Part shown: one piece after another, positions 23,601 to 34,570 of the stretch
How positions within the stretch are numbered: the stretch's first letter is position 1
Layout: the number at the start of each line of letters is the position of its first letter
DNA from: Tetraselmis striata
Taxonomy: Eukaryota > Chlorophyta > Chlorodendrophyceae > Chlorodendrales > Chlorodendraceae
Assembly: GCA_006384855.1 (NCBI GenBank)
Contig: VCJN01002984.1
Location: 124,001 to 188,000 of the forward strand
Direction: 5' to 3'
Length of the DNA stretch: 64,000 bases
Made by a program: the position numbers and the translations under genes
The notes under the pieces: generated by a model
Database searches by the model: none
What the model was told of the DNA's origin: nothing
What the model saw: only the letters and a program-made list of their open reading frames with translations

Positions 23601-26600
23601 ACTCATTGTGCTGCTCCCGCTCCCGCAGGCGAGTCCCCGCAGCCATTCACGTTCGGCATCGAGGTGTTCCAGCCGGGGCACGAGACGCCGCCGCACAAGC
23701 ACGACTCGGCGTACGAGGTCTTCTTCATCCTGTCCGGCTCGGGGTGCGATTCCCCCTCCCCCCCCCCCCCCGCTAAACGGCTCAACCGCGGAGGTGATGG
23801 TGAGTGGAAGTGCTCGGAGCATCTTACAGTGGGAGCAGCGAGCCGGGCTCGAGCTGCGGGGACTGAGGGCAGGAAGAGAGTGAAAGCAGAGCGCCCGGCG
23901 GGCCGGGAGACAGGCGCGCACGTGCAAAGGCGCGCGCGTGACATGTGCCCGGCCGGTGTTAGGGTATCGGCCGGAGCTAGGGTATCGGGCAGATTCCAAC
24001 CCCCCCCCCCCCCTTTCTCCTCTGCAGCCCCGCCACATACATGGAAAAGTCAGGAGGGGGGGGGGGGGGGGGGGAGAGAGAGAGAGAGCCCCGCGCAATG
24101 CGCACAGTCTCACGCGTGCCGGGTTGATTCCCGCAGTAATAGTGTTAGTGCTAGGCACATGCTGAGCCCATTTTCCGGACAGCGAGCCTGTTGAAGTATG
24201 TGTGTGTACCAAAGCTACACATACGAACCCCGTACTACATGCTTCAGCTTGGGCTTGCATGCACCCAAGGGTGTCGACGCGGTAGTACGGACACCTGTGA
24301 ATATGGGCCCGCCCTGCCTGCCAGAGGTCAAATGCAGACGAAACTGTGGCGGGACTATTATTGCAGATGTTCTCATAGGCTTGCTAGTTAGCCCACTTTG
24401 AGGCTATTAATGAGGTCATCCATAAGGAGCGCATAGGAACCTTTGCTGCAGCTCTTCAATTGTTTCATTTGGGCGGGTCCGGCCTGTGGCGGGGAGGGCG
24501 GGATCGTACCCGCAGTGTCAACGGCACCTCGTCGGCACTAGTGAGTGGTGGCACATGGTGACCGCCATGACCAGGCTAGCTGTGGACGCGCTGATGATCG
24601 GCTGTCGGCGGCTCTGCGCAGGGTGGCCTTCTGCGACGGGCGGCGCTTTGAGGTCAACGCCGGCGACACCATCGTGTTCCCTCCCACCTCTGTGCATGGT
24701 GCGCCCCCCCCCCCCCCCCCCCCTTGGTACCCTTTGGCGCCTCGTCACAACAGCAGGGAACCGAGTGTTAAGGGGGGGTGAACTCATACTGCTCATATGC
24801 CCAGAGAGACCCAGACAGACATGCAGTGACTGTGGCAAACACGGCCGTATTGGAATGCTCGAGCATTGCGGCACCGGATGATACCCGTCGCCGCCGGACA
24901 CGCGTATGGCAGCCGCACCACCGCAGCTTTCCTTGTTACTTTTCTTCGGGTTTCAGTTCAGTCTATCCGCTGCGGCAGTGTCACTCAAAGGGGGAGGGGG
25001 GTAAACCTGCTGGCGGCGCTAAACTGAATCGCGGGTACATTCCCATCATCGCCGTCTCGCTGCCGCGCCACCTACGGCCCGGAGTTTAGTTGGCGCACAC
25101 ACGGAGTGGCCGGGCCCGGTGCGGCGGTGCCGCAGAATCTAGCAGACATGGCTTAGCGTGCTCTCAGCCGTGTTGAGGATCGGCAACGTCGACACGCAGA
25201 GGCTGAGAGCATATCATTTCATTTCATCTGCCCTCTCCATTCCCAGGACTGGCGGTGAGGTACTCTTCCGTGTAAAGCGGCCAAACTGTTCGTTCGCCCG
25301 CCCCTGAATTAACTCAGTGGAATGCATATGTCCGCGTACACATATATGTATGTACATGTGTACATCTGTTATATGATTATACATGATGAAATATGTTTAG
25401 GTATACGTATGTATGTACATATGTATATATATAGAGAAAACCCTATATATATACACATACACACACCCACATTCCAGCTCATACTCGGTAGGTTTTTTGG
25501 GGGGGGGGGGGGGGGGGGAGCTGAGGCGGTGGCTGCACACCCCCGACGGCGCAGGCATTGACAACGGCTGCGGCAGCAAGATGTATCTGCTGGAGCTGAT
25601 GCTGCCCAACGACGCGTTTGCCGAGTTTGTGCGCAAGGTAGGGCGCGCCGATACCGGCTGAAGACCCCCGACCGCGCCCCGCCAGGACCAACCCCCTCCC
25701 CCACCCCCCCCCCCCCCCCCCCACCCCCTCCCCCCCCCTCTCCCCGACCTAGGTACATACTCGCACCTACATATGACTTAAGTCACACCAAATCACAGTG
25801 AGTACAGAGGGGTACGCGGCGGGGATACCTCCCGGAGACTGTCCTATCGCGGTTGTTGGCCCCTCCAAAACTGTGAATGCACGTTCCCCGGCATTTTGAG
25901 GGCACTTCTGATCACATCCTCGGTAATGAATGCACCTTTGCGACACCCGGCTCTATTGCTGCCATCATTGCTACCTATAGGCAGCACGGCACGCCACACA
26001 TTTTGTTTTTTCCTTGGGCAGAACGCCGCGCCTGCCCGAGGGTGCAACTGCGGGTGCCGAAATTTACAGTTTGGGTGCCCAAAGATGCGCTGACGCGACC
26101 GATGCGGCCCACAACAACAACAGTGCCAAATCATTTCGCCTCTCAAAAGCCGAAACTGTTGCCTGGCGCTCGCCGTCGTCGTGTCGAGCTCTGTTTCCCA
26201 GTCATCCGCCCTGCCATCCTCAGCATGCCTCCGCCTCCCGCGTGCGTACGACCGCACCATACTCGGCTGTGCGGATTCTACTCGCTCAAGCATCGGAACA
26301 GTTTAATCCGTTAGTGACCAGCCGCCATGCCGTCCGTCATGCTGCGTTGCATACCGCTTATCCGTCCGCTGTAGCGTGTGCAATGCCGCCGTTCCATTGA
26401 CGGCCAAAGCAGCTATGCTGACGGCGCCCGCATGCTCTTCCCTATGCTAACCCCCCTCTCCCCCTCTCCCCCGCGGGAGAGCCATTGCCCTGCTCCGGGA
26501 CTCCCCCACTGAGCGCCCCCGCGCCGCCCCTGTCTCCTGCTGCAGGGGCAGCTCACGGGGCTGGAGGATGAGGACTTGTGCGTGCTGATCGGCCGCGGCT

Positions 26601-26623
26601 GCGGGATGGCTGTCCCACCGTAG
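20215..26623 (+). CDS. Two-domain cupin protein, possibly plastid-targeted
   Basis: Eleven exons fit by splice sites and phase: 20215-20414, 20530-20603, 20690 (or 20693)-20907, 21139-21394, 21518-21619, 22116-22340, 23052-23180, 23629-23743, 24622-24698, 25555-25637, 26546-26623 (TAG). The first three joins are less sure than the rest. The N-terminus is Ala/Arg/Ser-rich with few acidic residues, like a transit peptide. Exon 4 carries a partial cupin (YYVMCGNGIVGG...AGDSVLGLSESRHG). Exons 8-10 carry a full one: motif 1 PGHETPPHKHDSAYE with its two His and Glu, then AGDTIVFPPTSVHGIDNG as motif 2. Cupins bind a metal and range from oxygenases to isomerases and binding proteins, so the substrate is unknown. 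Six donors are followed closely by C tracts. Two short TIR elements sit in its introns. No TGTAA is seen in the ~600 nt after the stop. Confidence 0.82.
21896..22069 (+). mobile_element. Short TIR element, copy 5
   Basis: It starts TGGGTGCCGGCGCAGTGATTA and ends GGCGAGTCGGCGCCCGTA, a good inverted pair. The core CTGTCAGAGGCCGAAC with AACTGTAGCGGAAC matches the family. It is in the cupin intron 21620-22115. Confidence 0.7.
24225..24415 (+). mobile_element. Short TIR element, copy 6 (with a partial reverse copy at its left)
   Basis: The core CCTGCCTGCCAGAGGTCAAA and the following GACGAAACTGTGGCGGGACT match the family consensus best of all copies. A reverse piece TTGGGCTTGCATGCA lies just left at about 24248, so two insertions may be nested. 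It is in the cupin intron 23744-24621. Confidence 0.65.
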
Positions 26624-26929
26624 CCGCCCGCCGCCCTGCTCACCATGGCGATGTGTGTTTATATCGCGATGATCGTGTGGGTGGGTTGCCCCCCTCCCGG
26701 GAGAGGTGCTGAGGGGGGGGGGGGGGGGCTAGCTGGTTGTCCGGGTGCATGAGTGCAAGCTTTAATTGCAAGCAATGACCGTGACATCGGCGCTGATGCC
26801 GATGTACCCACAAATAAGTGGTCAGACTTGTGTCCGCTAGGCCGACGGGAGGGGGAGCCGGGTGGGGGGGGGGGGGGGCGGACTGTTGGGAGCGGGCGTG
26901 GGGCAGCTGTCAAGGTTCGACGTCACCGT

Positions 26930-27085
26930 GACGCCCGGCGGCAGTCCGACGATAGACTGTGGTGCCCGAGAGCGGCGGGCCGCCGACGGAAGCGATGATG
27001 GCGCTGCCGTCCGCCGCCAGCACGATCTAGAAGCCGGCGCGGCTCTCATCGGTCCCGCACCCCCTCAGGCGATGGTAGGTCGTCA
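26930..27085 (-). pseudogene. Truncated copy of the secreted protease C-terminal domain
   Basis: Minus-strand translation gives VTYHRL, then IVLAADGSAI and a GPPLSG block, matching VTYHRL...IVLMADGSVSI...QQLSG in the protease gene at about 32255-32420. Shared DNA includes CAGTCCGACGATAGA and GACGCTGCCGTCCGCC-type strings. The copy has an in-frame TAG next to the IVL segment and no flanking exon, so it is a dead fragment. It lies ~300 bp past the cupin stop. Confidence 0.75.
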
Positions 27086-27089
27086 CGAT

Positions 27090-29430
27090 GTTGGGCGCCG
27101 GTGCTGATGATGTTTGCCTCGACCGTGCAGGCCGGGGGGGGGGGGGGGGGGGGGCGACAAGGTACCCCGTGTGATCTTATTTTTTCTTTTTTACATCAAG
27201 GCGGTGACCAGGGCGGTGACCGGTGACCAGACGGTAGTGACCTTCAGGGCTTTGTATACATGTATAATAAGGTACCGTGTGATATTAGCGACTACCTCCT
27301 CGTTCATGTTGACACTGCTGGATCGAAGGACTGTGCATGTATAAATGGCAATACCAGCTGGTCGGTATTTGCCCGCACACTCGCAATCAAGTACACGCTG
27401 CTCTCGCCTTGCCGATGCCGATGCCGCACATTGATGCCATTCTTCGCCAAACATTTGAAGATCTGGACCGCTCCTGCAAGAGCTGGCTGTTGTCGGCTAA
27501 GGGTTACACAGCGCACTAAAATCGGCATTAATTCAGACCCGATTTATCCATACGGCCGAATTTCGGGGAACTGTCCGATGAAGTTGGAGCCTTTGGAGCC
27601 TAAACTGCATTGCGACAACTCCGATGTCACTCGGATAAAGCCTCGACATACACCAAGCGTGCGAACAATGTACTAGAAATACTCGTTAAAGTACTATAAC
27701 AAAACGGATAAATGCTCATAACTTCCTCGTACGACCGAATTTTCTGCGGGATTTTAAGATGCTTAATGCGATATATTCAAAATTCTGATCGATAGGGTTT
27801 CCCAAAATTCGAAGTTTCAAAATCGGCGAATTATTTATGCACAATTCGGGATTTCAGTGCGCTGTGTATTGATTAGGAGCATTCCGACCATTGATTTTTG
27901 CGTAAGTACAGGTAATCGGTCATAAATACGCCATGGACCGGTCTGGCGGCCACGACAAGTCATGCTCATCTGGACAACAAATGAACATGACCAACTGTCC
28001 AGAATATGTCCAAATATCACCAACACCCACGTGCCTGAACTGTCGTACTACTGTGGCACGGTACCAGTGCCAGTGCTCGTACCTGTACGTACGGGTATTA
28101 GCACAGCGCGCCCCCGCACGGAAGAAATGGGTACGGGTACAAGGTACCGCCGGAACCCGCCATTTTTTCCGATGGATGTACGCTGCTTTACTACAGGCCG
28201 CAAAATAATGACAGTTTGTACTCGCATGCGATTATCACTGAGCCACGCGGCGTTTCCGGTGATATATTTATTTATTATATCTGATTGGCGGATGGCACTT
28301 TCCCGGCTACGGGTAGGGGCGAGTTTTAGAGATTTGCCTTTGGCGCATGGGGCGCGCAGGGTCGAGTCCAGCATGACGTCAGTTCGCCCGGATGCCCATA
28401 CGTTGTGCGCACTGACCGCTCGCCTGCCGCCTAAGTCCGAAGAACTTAAGCGGGGGCCACGGGGCGAGTAGAGGTAGAGACCGCGGTACTCGCAACCACG
28501 CCGCCCTATCTATTGCGCGCCCATGCTGCACTAATTTAGTTTTAGTTTGGGCAAAATGCCCGCCGAGTGCGCATCACAAGACTAGCCACCGTAAAATATG
28601 CCATACTGAAGCGATGACGGCGTGCGAGGGCACTGTGGGCTCGCGATGCATGAGAGCCACCACATAGACCTAGATGCTGTATGGTTAGGGCACTGACATA
28701 TCCTATCTGGCCCGAGTACACTACAGTGTACAACCGTAACTACCATGTATCGCGCCGGGCCGTCTCGCATAAATTACAAGTGATTGGCCAACACCACGGC
28801 CGTTTCCGTTTTTCGCTAGCACACGCCACCGCATCCATGAGACGAGCGGCATAGGCTACTAGTTCGAGGGTGCACCGTGTCGAGCCCGCATACTGCAAGA
28901 TGCGATTCGATGCCATGTGACTTGCAGCCTTCTCACAGATTTGCACCTTTGTCCCTATTATTTTGCGGCCTGTAGTATGTTACCACGCTACCAACTGCCT
29001 GTACTCGTACTACCAGTAGTCTCTAAAGTGCATATGCTTATTGCGTAGATTTATTGGTACACGCACACAAATAACGGCGAGCGCGCACGGTACTGGTACG
29101 TGCGATCCTTAATCCTCATCATCGTCGCGAATAATACCCGGGGCGGGAATGTTGTACGGCATTACAACTCGCGCACCGCCGCGCGACGCACGTACGTACG
29201 CGGGGACTGCGAATTCCCGTACCGAACTGTATTATTGGGCAAAACAGCACCGGTCCGCTGCTGCTATAAACGACTAGTGCAGCTGAAAAGTGGAGTGACT
29301 AAAAGTGTATCGTAAGACGTGTATGATTACTAGCGCGGCGGGTAGTGTACACCATTCTCGGCAGCAGATACTATTATACCATCAATGCTAAGGATAACCA
29401 CTGACTACCCGAACGAGACGATGCCCAGTT
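27090..29430. other. Gene-poor spacer
   Basis: A G tract occurs at 27134-27154. The rest is unique, AT-balanced sequence with short broken ORFs and GTAC-rich stretches around 28050-28150 and 28990-29100. No gene is supported. Confidence 0.5.
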
Positions 29431-29439
29431 CATAAAGCC

Positions 29440-31300
29440 ATGCATCAGAAATTGAAGCATGCCCCTCGAACAATCGACTTGACTTGTGCCCTTATGCAGT
29501 ATCAATGTTGCCGGATGCCGCGTACCCCTGTGCCGCTCGCATGCAGTCCCGTCCATCATGCTTATTGCCATGGCGGCACACCCCTCCCCCAGCACCACCG
29601 CAAGCCCCTTTTCACATGTTGCCACACCCCTCATGACCTGTTGGCGTCGGTCTCAAGCACGGTGGCGGGACGTCTCTTAATTCAGCGGCAGTGGCGGCAT
29701 GCCCTGCAACAACACTTGAGCAGCCTGCCGCGGCGGCAACATCAGCATAGCCCTACATGCACCGGAAATCCCGCCCATTTCAGCAGCGGCCGCGTGTCCC
29801 TCCCGCAGCGCCCGCTCCGCCGATATCGGTGCCAGCGAACGCGTGGCCACCCGCTCAAGGCCAAACTGGCAGCGTTCCCCCCCTGAGGTCATGACTGCAA
29901 TGGCCGTCAAGTCCGCACCTGGCCCGCGCATGGGCCCTCCGACAGCAGCGCCGCCTCCTCCCACGTCGGCGGCGGACACTTGTTCCCTCTGGCAGCGATC
30001 GCCGCGCCTCTTGTTGCGCCAGTGCTATCCCCCCCCCCCCCCCCCCCCCCCCTCTTCCCCTTTGCCCTGCCCTGTAAGCATCTGCGCCAGTGGCGCTTCT
30101 CATGACGGCAGCGGCGGCATGTCCCTGTCGCATCTTGCGTCAGTGACCCCCCCACCCCCCTGTGACGAGCAGTTTAGGGTCTTGGGTTTTAGAAATTAAG
30201 CCCTAACACCCGAAGATCCGTGGCGCACGCCCCGCCGGTCATCGCGCCGGACACAGTAGCGCCGCTTTTCCTCATCGATCCCCAGCCCATTTCAATACTA
30301 CTCCTCCGCAATCAGCGCCAGCCTTATTCCAACTGGCGCCGGCGGCAACTCCCCCCCGCCCACCTGGCACCTGCTGCCGGTGAAGGGTACCTCTCGAGGC
30401 GCCGATGCGGGTATGTATCCCTGGATGGCAGCAGCTCCACCCCTCCTAAAAGTGGCATGAGCTTGTCTCTCTGCCTTCCGCGTCAGCCTCCCTCCCTGCG
30501 GCAGCAGCGGCGCGCCTCGGGAAGCACCGGCCTCGCGTTTTTTATTTCCACGGCCGGCATCAGCCCAGCATGCCCCATTCAGCAGCGCTTGGCCCGACCG
30601 CCGGAAGCCCTCGACGCAGCAGCGGCAGCCCATATGGCGTCGGGCTCAGCGGCGGCGCACACCTCAGGCAGCACCTCGGCCATGCATCTCGCTTGCACGG
30701 GCCATGGCGCCGTTCCCAGCGGCGCGCTTGTGCTTTCCCCTGGGCTTGCTGGATGTGGCATCGGGGTCTGTCAGCATACGTCCCGCTCGTCCCGCCAGTA
30801 CAGCAACACCCAAAGAAGCGGGATCTGCAAACATGCATGCGTTCTCGCGGGACTTTGGGTTGTCTGAAGGTTGTGAGACTCCCCCCTCCCCCCCCCCCCG
30901 CCATCCACCTCCATCACCCAGCCCCACCGCAAACACGAGGCAGCTGATACTTTCTGCTGTAGCTGCATCGGTTGACAGTTTGCACAACGAATCTAAGTTG
31001 GGGTTAGTTGGGGCATGAACATCGGCATGCACAGTGACCGCGCTATCAAGATGCCCATCAGGATCGGCGCCGGTAGCGGGGAGCGGCCTGGGCACCGGTA
31101 GTAGCCGCGGCCATGGTGCGGCGGGCGGCAGGGGGCGCAGCGGCTGTGGACGCGACACCGGCGCCGCATCGCATTGGCAGCGGCAGCGGCGTGGGCAGCG
31201 GCAGGGGAAGGGTGAGATGCTGGGTGCAGCAGGATGGGAGCAGCAGCGCCCGCAGGGAATGCGACAACACAAGGAAATGGTGCCGCTGACAATTAAGAGA
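29440..31300. other. GC-rich island with overlapping ORFs, coding status unknown
   Basis: Base composition resembles the real exons, and open frames of up to 215 codons exist on both strands (for example plus 30220-30867 and minus 30664-31272). C tracts follow GT dinucleotides on the plus strand at about 30026, 30144 and 30880, the pattern seen after true donors here, which hints at a plus-strand gene. No domain, signal peptide or convincing exon chain is recognised. Leave as uncharacterised. Confidence 0.3.
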
Positions 31301-31469
31301 TGCGCACTGCTTACCCGGACATGCCATCACAAGCCTGCCATGCGCATCACCATCTAGCAAAATACAGTGTATGGAGGCGCAGCAGGGGTGATATGTGGCA
31401 GGTGCATACACAGCATGACAGGACAAGAGCAGCCTCGCGCCTGAATTTGGATTAAGAGATTGACGTTTG

Positions 31470-31474
31470 TTACA
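31470..31474 (-). terminator. Poly(A) signal TGTAA of the protease gene
   Basis: Minus-strand TGTAA, the chlorophyte poly(A) signal, lies 200 nt past the stop at 31674. Confidence 0.55.
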
Positions 31475-31673
31475 GCAAGGGCGGAAACTGATCGCCTGAT
31501 GCCTCACTCGTGTTTCAGAGCTGGACACCACTACGCATGCATCAATAAGTAAAAATATCTTGACGATCAAGTGATTGCATGAACATGATCCAATTAATGA
31601 TTGAAGTGATTGTGGTCGTGATGGTGGCGGTGAGTGCCTTCACAGGTGCTCTTCATCTGGGCTGCAGCGGCAG

Positions 31674-33800
31674 CTACACTGACTGGCAGGTGGCTTTCAG
31701 GGCGGCCGAAGGCGATGTTAGCCTTTCCACCAGGAAGGGGCCCGCGCAGTCCACTGCCGAGCCCACCACGCTTCCGTTGCTGGCCACACAGGTGGCGCGC
31801 TGCCCGTCGTCCGTCCACTCAATGTCGATGTCGCCGTCAGGCTCCAGGCACATCAGCCCCGTGGTCGGGGAGGGCGTGGGAGAGGGTGTAGGTGACGGTG
31901 TGGGGGAGGGTGTGGGCGAGGGTGTAGGTGCTGGTGTGGAAGGGGGTGTGGGCGAGGGTGCAGGTGATGGCGTGGGGGCAGGTGTAGGTGAGGGGGTGGG
32001 GGCCGGTGTGGGGCCTGGCGCGGGGGGCGGTGCGCTGCAGGTGGCCTTCAGCGCCTGGACAGGTGAGTCGACCTTCTCGACAAGGAAGTCCTCGCTGCAG
32101 TCGACAGGGCCCGCCACGACAGCACCACCAGGGCTCACGCATGTGGCGCGCTGCCCGCTCTCCGTCCACTTCAGGCGCAGCTTGCCGACGCCCCGCTCGC
32201 AAAGCAGATTGTCGCCGCTGGGGCAGCTGTCCAGGTCCGACATCACTTTGGTGATCGCGTCGCCGCCTGACGACAGTCCGACGATAGAGTCTGTGCCGCC
32301 CGAGAGCTGCTGGTCGCCGACATAGGTGATACTGACGCTGCCGTCCGCCATCAACACGATCTGGAAGCTGACGCGGTTGTTGGTCTGGAACTCCACGAGG
32401 CGATGGTAAGTTACCACGAAGCGGTCCGCCAGCTGCTTGTAGGTGATGCTAGAGCCGGATGCGGGCGACAGGTCAGCGTAGAGGCCGGAGACGCGCGCCT
32501 GCGAGCGGTGATTTGAGGCGGTCACCCTCCATTCGGTGTCCCTGGTTTCAAAGGTGAGGTAGCCATTGCTGCCAATGAAGACGCGTGTGTATGGGGTTCC
32601 GGTCTGGAAGTAGTCGAAAGTGAAGCCGCCCGAGAAGCTCACGCTCTTGGAGTCGTCGTCCTCCAAGGTGATGGAAGTGTGGCCGTCGATGGGGTGCACG
32701 TAGCCGATGGCGGGCGCCTGGCAACCCTCGTAGTCGGGCGCGGTAAAGGTAAGGGTGACATCCTCGAGGTCGGTGGGGCCGTTGAACTGTTGGAAGGGTG
32801 CGCGCGGTGTCGATGCGGATGGCGGCGTCGGCGCGGGGGTGGACCCCGCATCGCCGCTGGGGTTGGGAAGCGGATCCATGTTCCAGTCTCCCTCCACCAC
32901 GCCGTTCACCCAGGTGCGCACAGCAGATATGCGCGCGTACACGCCGGGGTAGTTAGCTTCCGCGCATTTGTGTCCCCAACTCACCACTCCAACCTGCACG
33001 TCCTGCTCGGCGCTGCCTCCGCTGATAATGATGGGGCCGCCGCTGTCGCCCTGGCAGGAGTCCTTGCCGCCCTCGCCAAGGTAGCCAGCGCAGAACATGC
33101 TGTCGGTAATGCCGCTCCCGTATGCGTTGTTGCAGTCACCCTGGGAAACCAGCGGCACGTCGACCTGCTGCAAGATCTCTGACGCGCTGCCGCCGAAGCT
33201 GGTGGTGCCCCAGCCCATGACCCGCAGCATCTGACCCTCCGAGAGGCTCAGAGTGCCGTCGTCCAGCGTCAGTGTCTGTGCGTCCGAGTCGCGATCCAGC
33301 CTCAGCAGCATGATGTCGTTGTCCATCTCTTCGGGGTTGTTGTACTGGGGGTGCAGCTTCCGCTCGACCACCGAGAATACGTCGAACCCGCCGTCCACCC
33401 CTTCGTTGTAATTATGACGCCCAACGTACACGCTGGTCAAATCGTTATCGGCGCAGTGGGCGGCGCACATGACCACGCGCTTCGCAATGAGCGCGCCACC
33501 GCAGCCGACAAAGTTACCGAAGACGATGTTGACCATGTAGGGGTAGCGGCCTTCTTGGGCGTTGTCGCCGCCCACGATCAGGCCGGTGTAGTCGCCGGAC
33601 CTTGGAGGCAGCTTGGAGGCGTAGGTGAGCGAGACATCGGCGTTTTCCGCGTCAGTCTGACCTTGTCCTGTGACTCCCATGCCGCCTGTCTGGAGAATGG
33701 TGCGGCTGGCATGGGCCGTTTCGGCGAGAAGCAAGAGCAGGCACGCCACGAGGGCAGCCCCAGAGAGGCCGCTAGCGGCTGGGCTGGACGAGAGCCGCAT
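31674..33800 (-). CDS. Secreted trypsin-like serine protease with beta domain and hydroxyproline-type linker
   Basis: A single exon of 708 residues. A GTG farther upstream is in frame, but the ATG at 33800 starts a clean signal peptide (MRLSSS..., hydrophobic core ACLLLLLA, ends near residue 32). Residues 75-~315 form an S1 protease: activation site IVGG (75-78), catalytic His115 (AAHC), Asp162 (DNDIMLL), Ser253 (GDSGGP). Asp247, six residues before the Ser, predicts cleavage after Lys/Arg. A beta-rich domain follows (FDYFQTGTPY...SNGYLTF...ITYVGDQ). Two ~50-residue Cys modules with GQRATCV and ALKATC (about 532-589 and 646-708) flank a 56-residue Pro-Thr/Pro-Ser linker. The linker style is typical of algal extracellular glycoproteins. 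TATA and TGTAA elements flank the gene. The likely role is extracellular or cell-wall proteolysis. Confidence 0.93.
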   Translation of the reverse strand: MRLSSSPAASGLSGAALVACLLLLLAETAHASRTILQTGGMGVTGQGQTDAENADVSLTYASKLPPRSGDYTGLIVGGDNAQEGRYPYMVNIVFGNFVGCGGALIAKRVVMCAAHCADNDLTSVYVGRHNYNEGVDGGFDVFSVVERKLHPQYNNPEEMDNDIMLLRLDRDSDAQTLTLDDGTLSLSEGQMLRVMGWGTTSFGGSASEILQQVDVPLVSQGDCNNAYGSGITDSMFCAGYLGEGGKDSCQGDSGGPIIISGGSAEQDVQVGVVSWGHKCAEANYPGVYARISAVRTWVNGVVEGDWNMDPLPNPSGDAGSTPAPTPPSASTPRAPFQQFNGPTDLEDVTLTFTAPDYEGCQAPAIGYVHPIDGHTSITLEDDDSKSVSFSGGFTFDYFQTGTPYTRVFIGSNGYLTFETRDTEWRVTASNHRSQARVSGLYADLSPASGSSITYKQLADRFVVTYHRLVEFQTNNRVSFQIVLMADGSVSITYVGDQQLSGGTDSIVGLSSGGDAITKVMSDLDSCPSGDNLLCERGVGKLRLKWTESGQRATCVSPGGAVVAGPVDCSEDFLVEKVDSPVQALKATCSAPPPAPGPTPAPTPSPTPAPTPSPAPSPTPPSTPAPTPSPTPSPTPSPTPSPTPSPTTGLMCLEPDGDIDIEWTDDGQRATCVASNGSVVGSAVDCAGPFLVERLTSPSAALKATCQSV
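31858..32025. repeat. Minisatellite coding the Pro-Thr/Pro-Ser linker
   Basis: Imperfect tandem units like GGTGTGGGCGAG encode PTPSP and PTPAP repeats in frame within the protease gene. Unit length is 6-12 bp, so length changes usually keep the frame. Confidence 0.85.
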
Positions 33801-33968
33801 GGTAACGCCGGAGTAGTCGCGGCACGATTTTTGTTTGCAGAGGAATAACGCTACGATGCAGCTAAGAGCAGTGCTCTCGCGAGAGTCGGCGCTCGGCACA
33901 CGTCAGTGTCAGATTCACTCTCTGCCTGTGCGTTTGGTGGTTGTGCTTGAGCTTTGGCTTCGGCCTCG

Positions 33969-33975
33969 TTATATA
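33969..33975 (-). promoter_or_regulatory. TATA box of the protease gene
   Basis: TATATAA reads on the minus strand 169 nt upstream of the ATG at 33800, allowing a 5' UTR of about 140 nt. Confidence 0.5.
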
Positions 33976-34570
33976 CTCGCGCAACATCACTCCGCGCAGT
34001 CGCACTACGGCATGCCGCGACTCGCAACCCCGCGTCGCGGCGGCATATGAGATAGCCGGGATAGCGACTAGCGCTAGTACCTGTAGCCGCTCATTTACCG
34101 CGTACTCTGACGTGTACGCACAAACAAAAGCGTACGCGATGGTAATACATAACGGGGATCTGTTTGGAATGGGTGATTAGTGGTACTGTTGATGGAGTGT
34201 GTACGTCAATGTACGGCAGTACGCGCAGGTTGCTTGGCGAAGCGGATTGGCGTCGATACCGCGCGGGCCTCCGCGCGTCCGGGCGGGGCGGTGCAGGTAA
34301 GGATTAGCGACCAAGGATTACGTCAATACGGATTTTGCCTATTTTTTCCACAGGGCCTGCTCGTTCGTTGTTCGCGTCTTAGTAAGTAATCGCTACCCGT
34401 ACAAGTTGTCGCTATCGAGGCGATGATGTAGCTGCAGAGCTATATATATTTTTGTACCAAAATAATGGTATTATTAATTGAGCGCACGGGGCGATACGAC
34501 ACGCGTCACATTCCGTGCAATGTGTAAGGATTATGTGAGACTGGCATATCGTTTCATTGAAGTGGTGCTA

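Noticed and set aside
31579..32325. 248-codon plus-strand ORF rich in Gly-Val-Gly-Glu
   Set aside because: Antisense of the protease linker and Cys modules.
33801..33899. Upstream extension of the protease from a GTG
   Set aside because: The ATG at 33800 begins a clean signal peptide; the extension would bury it.
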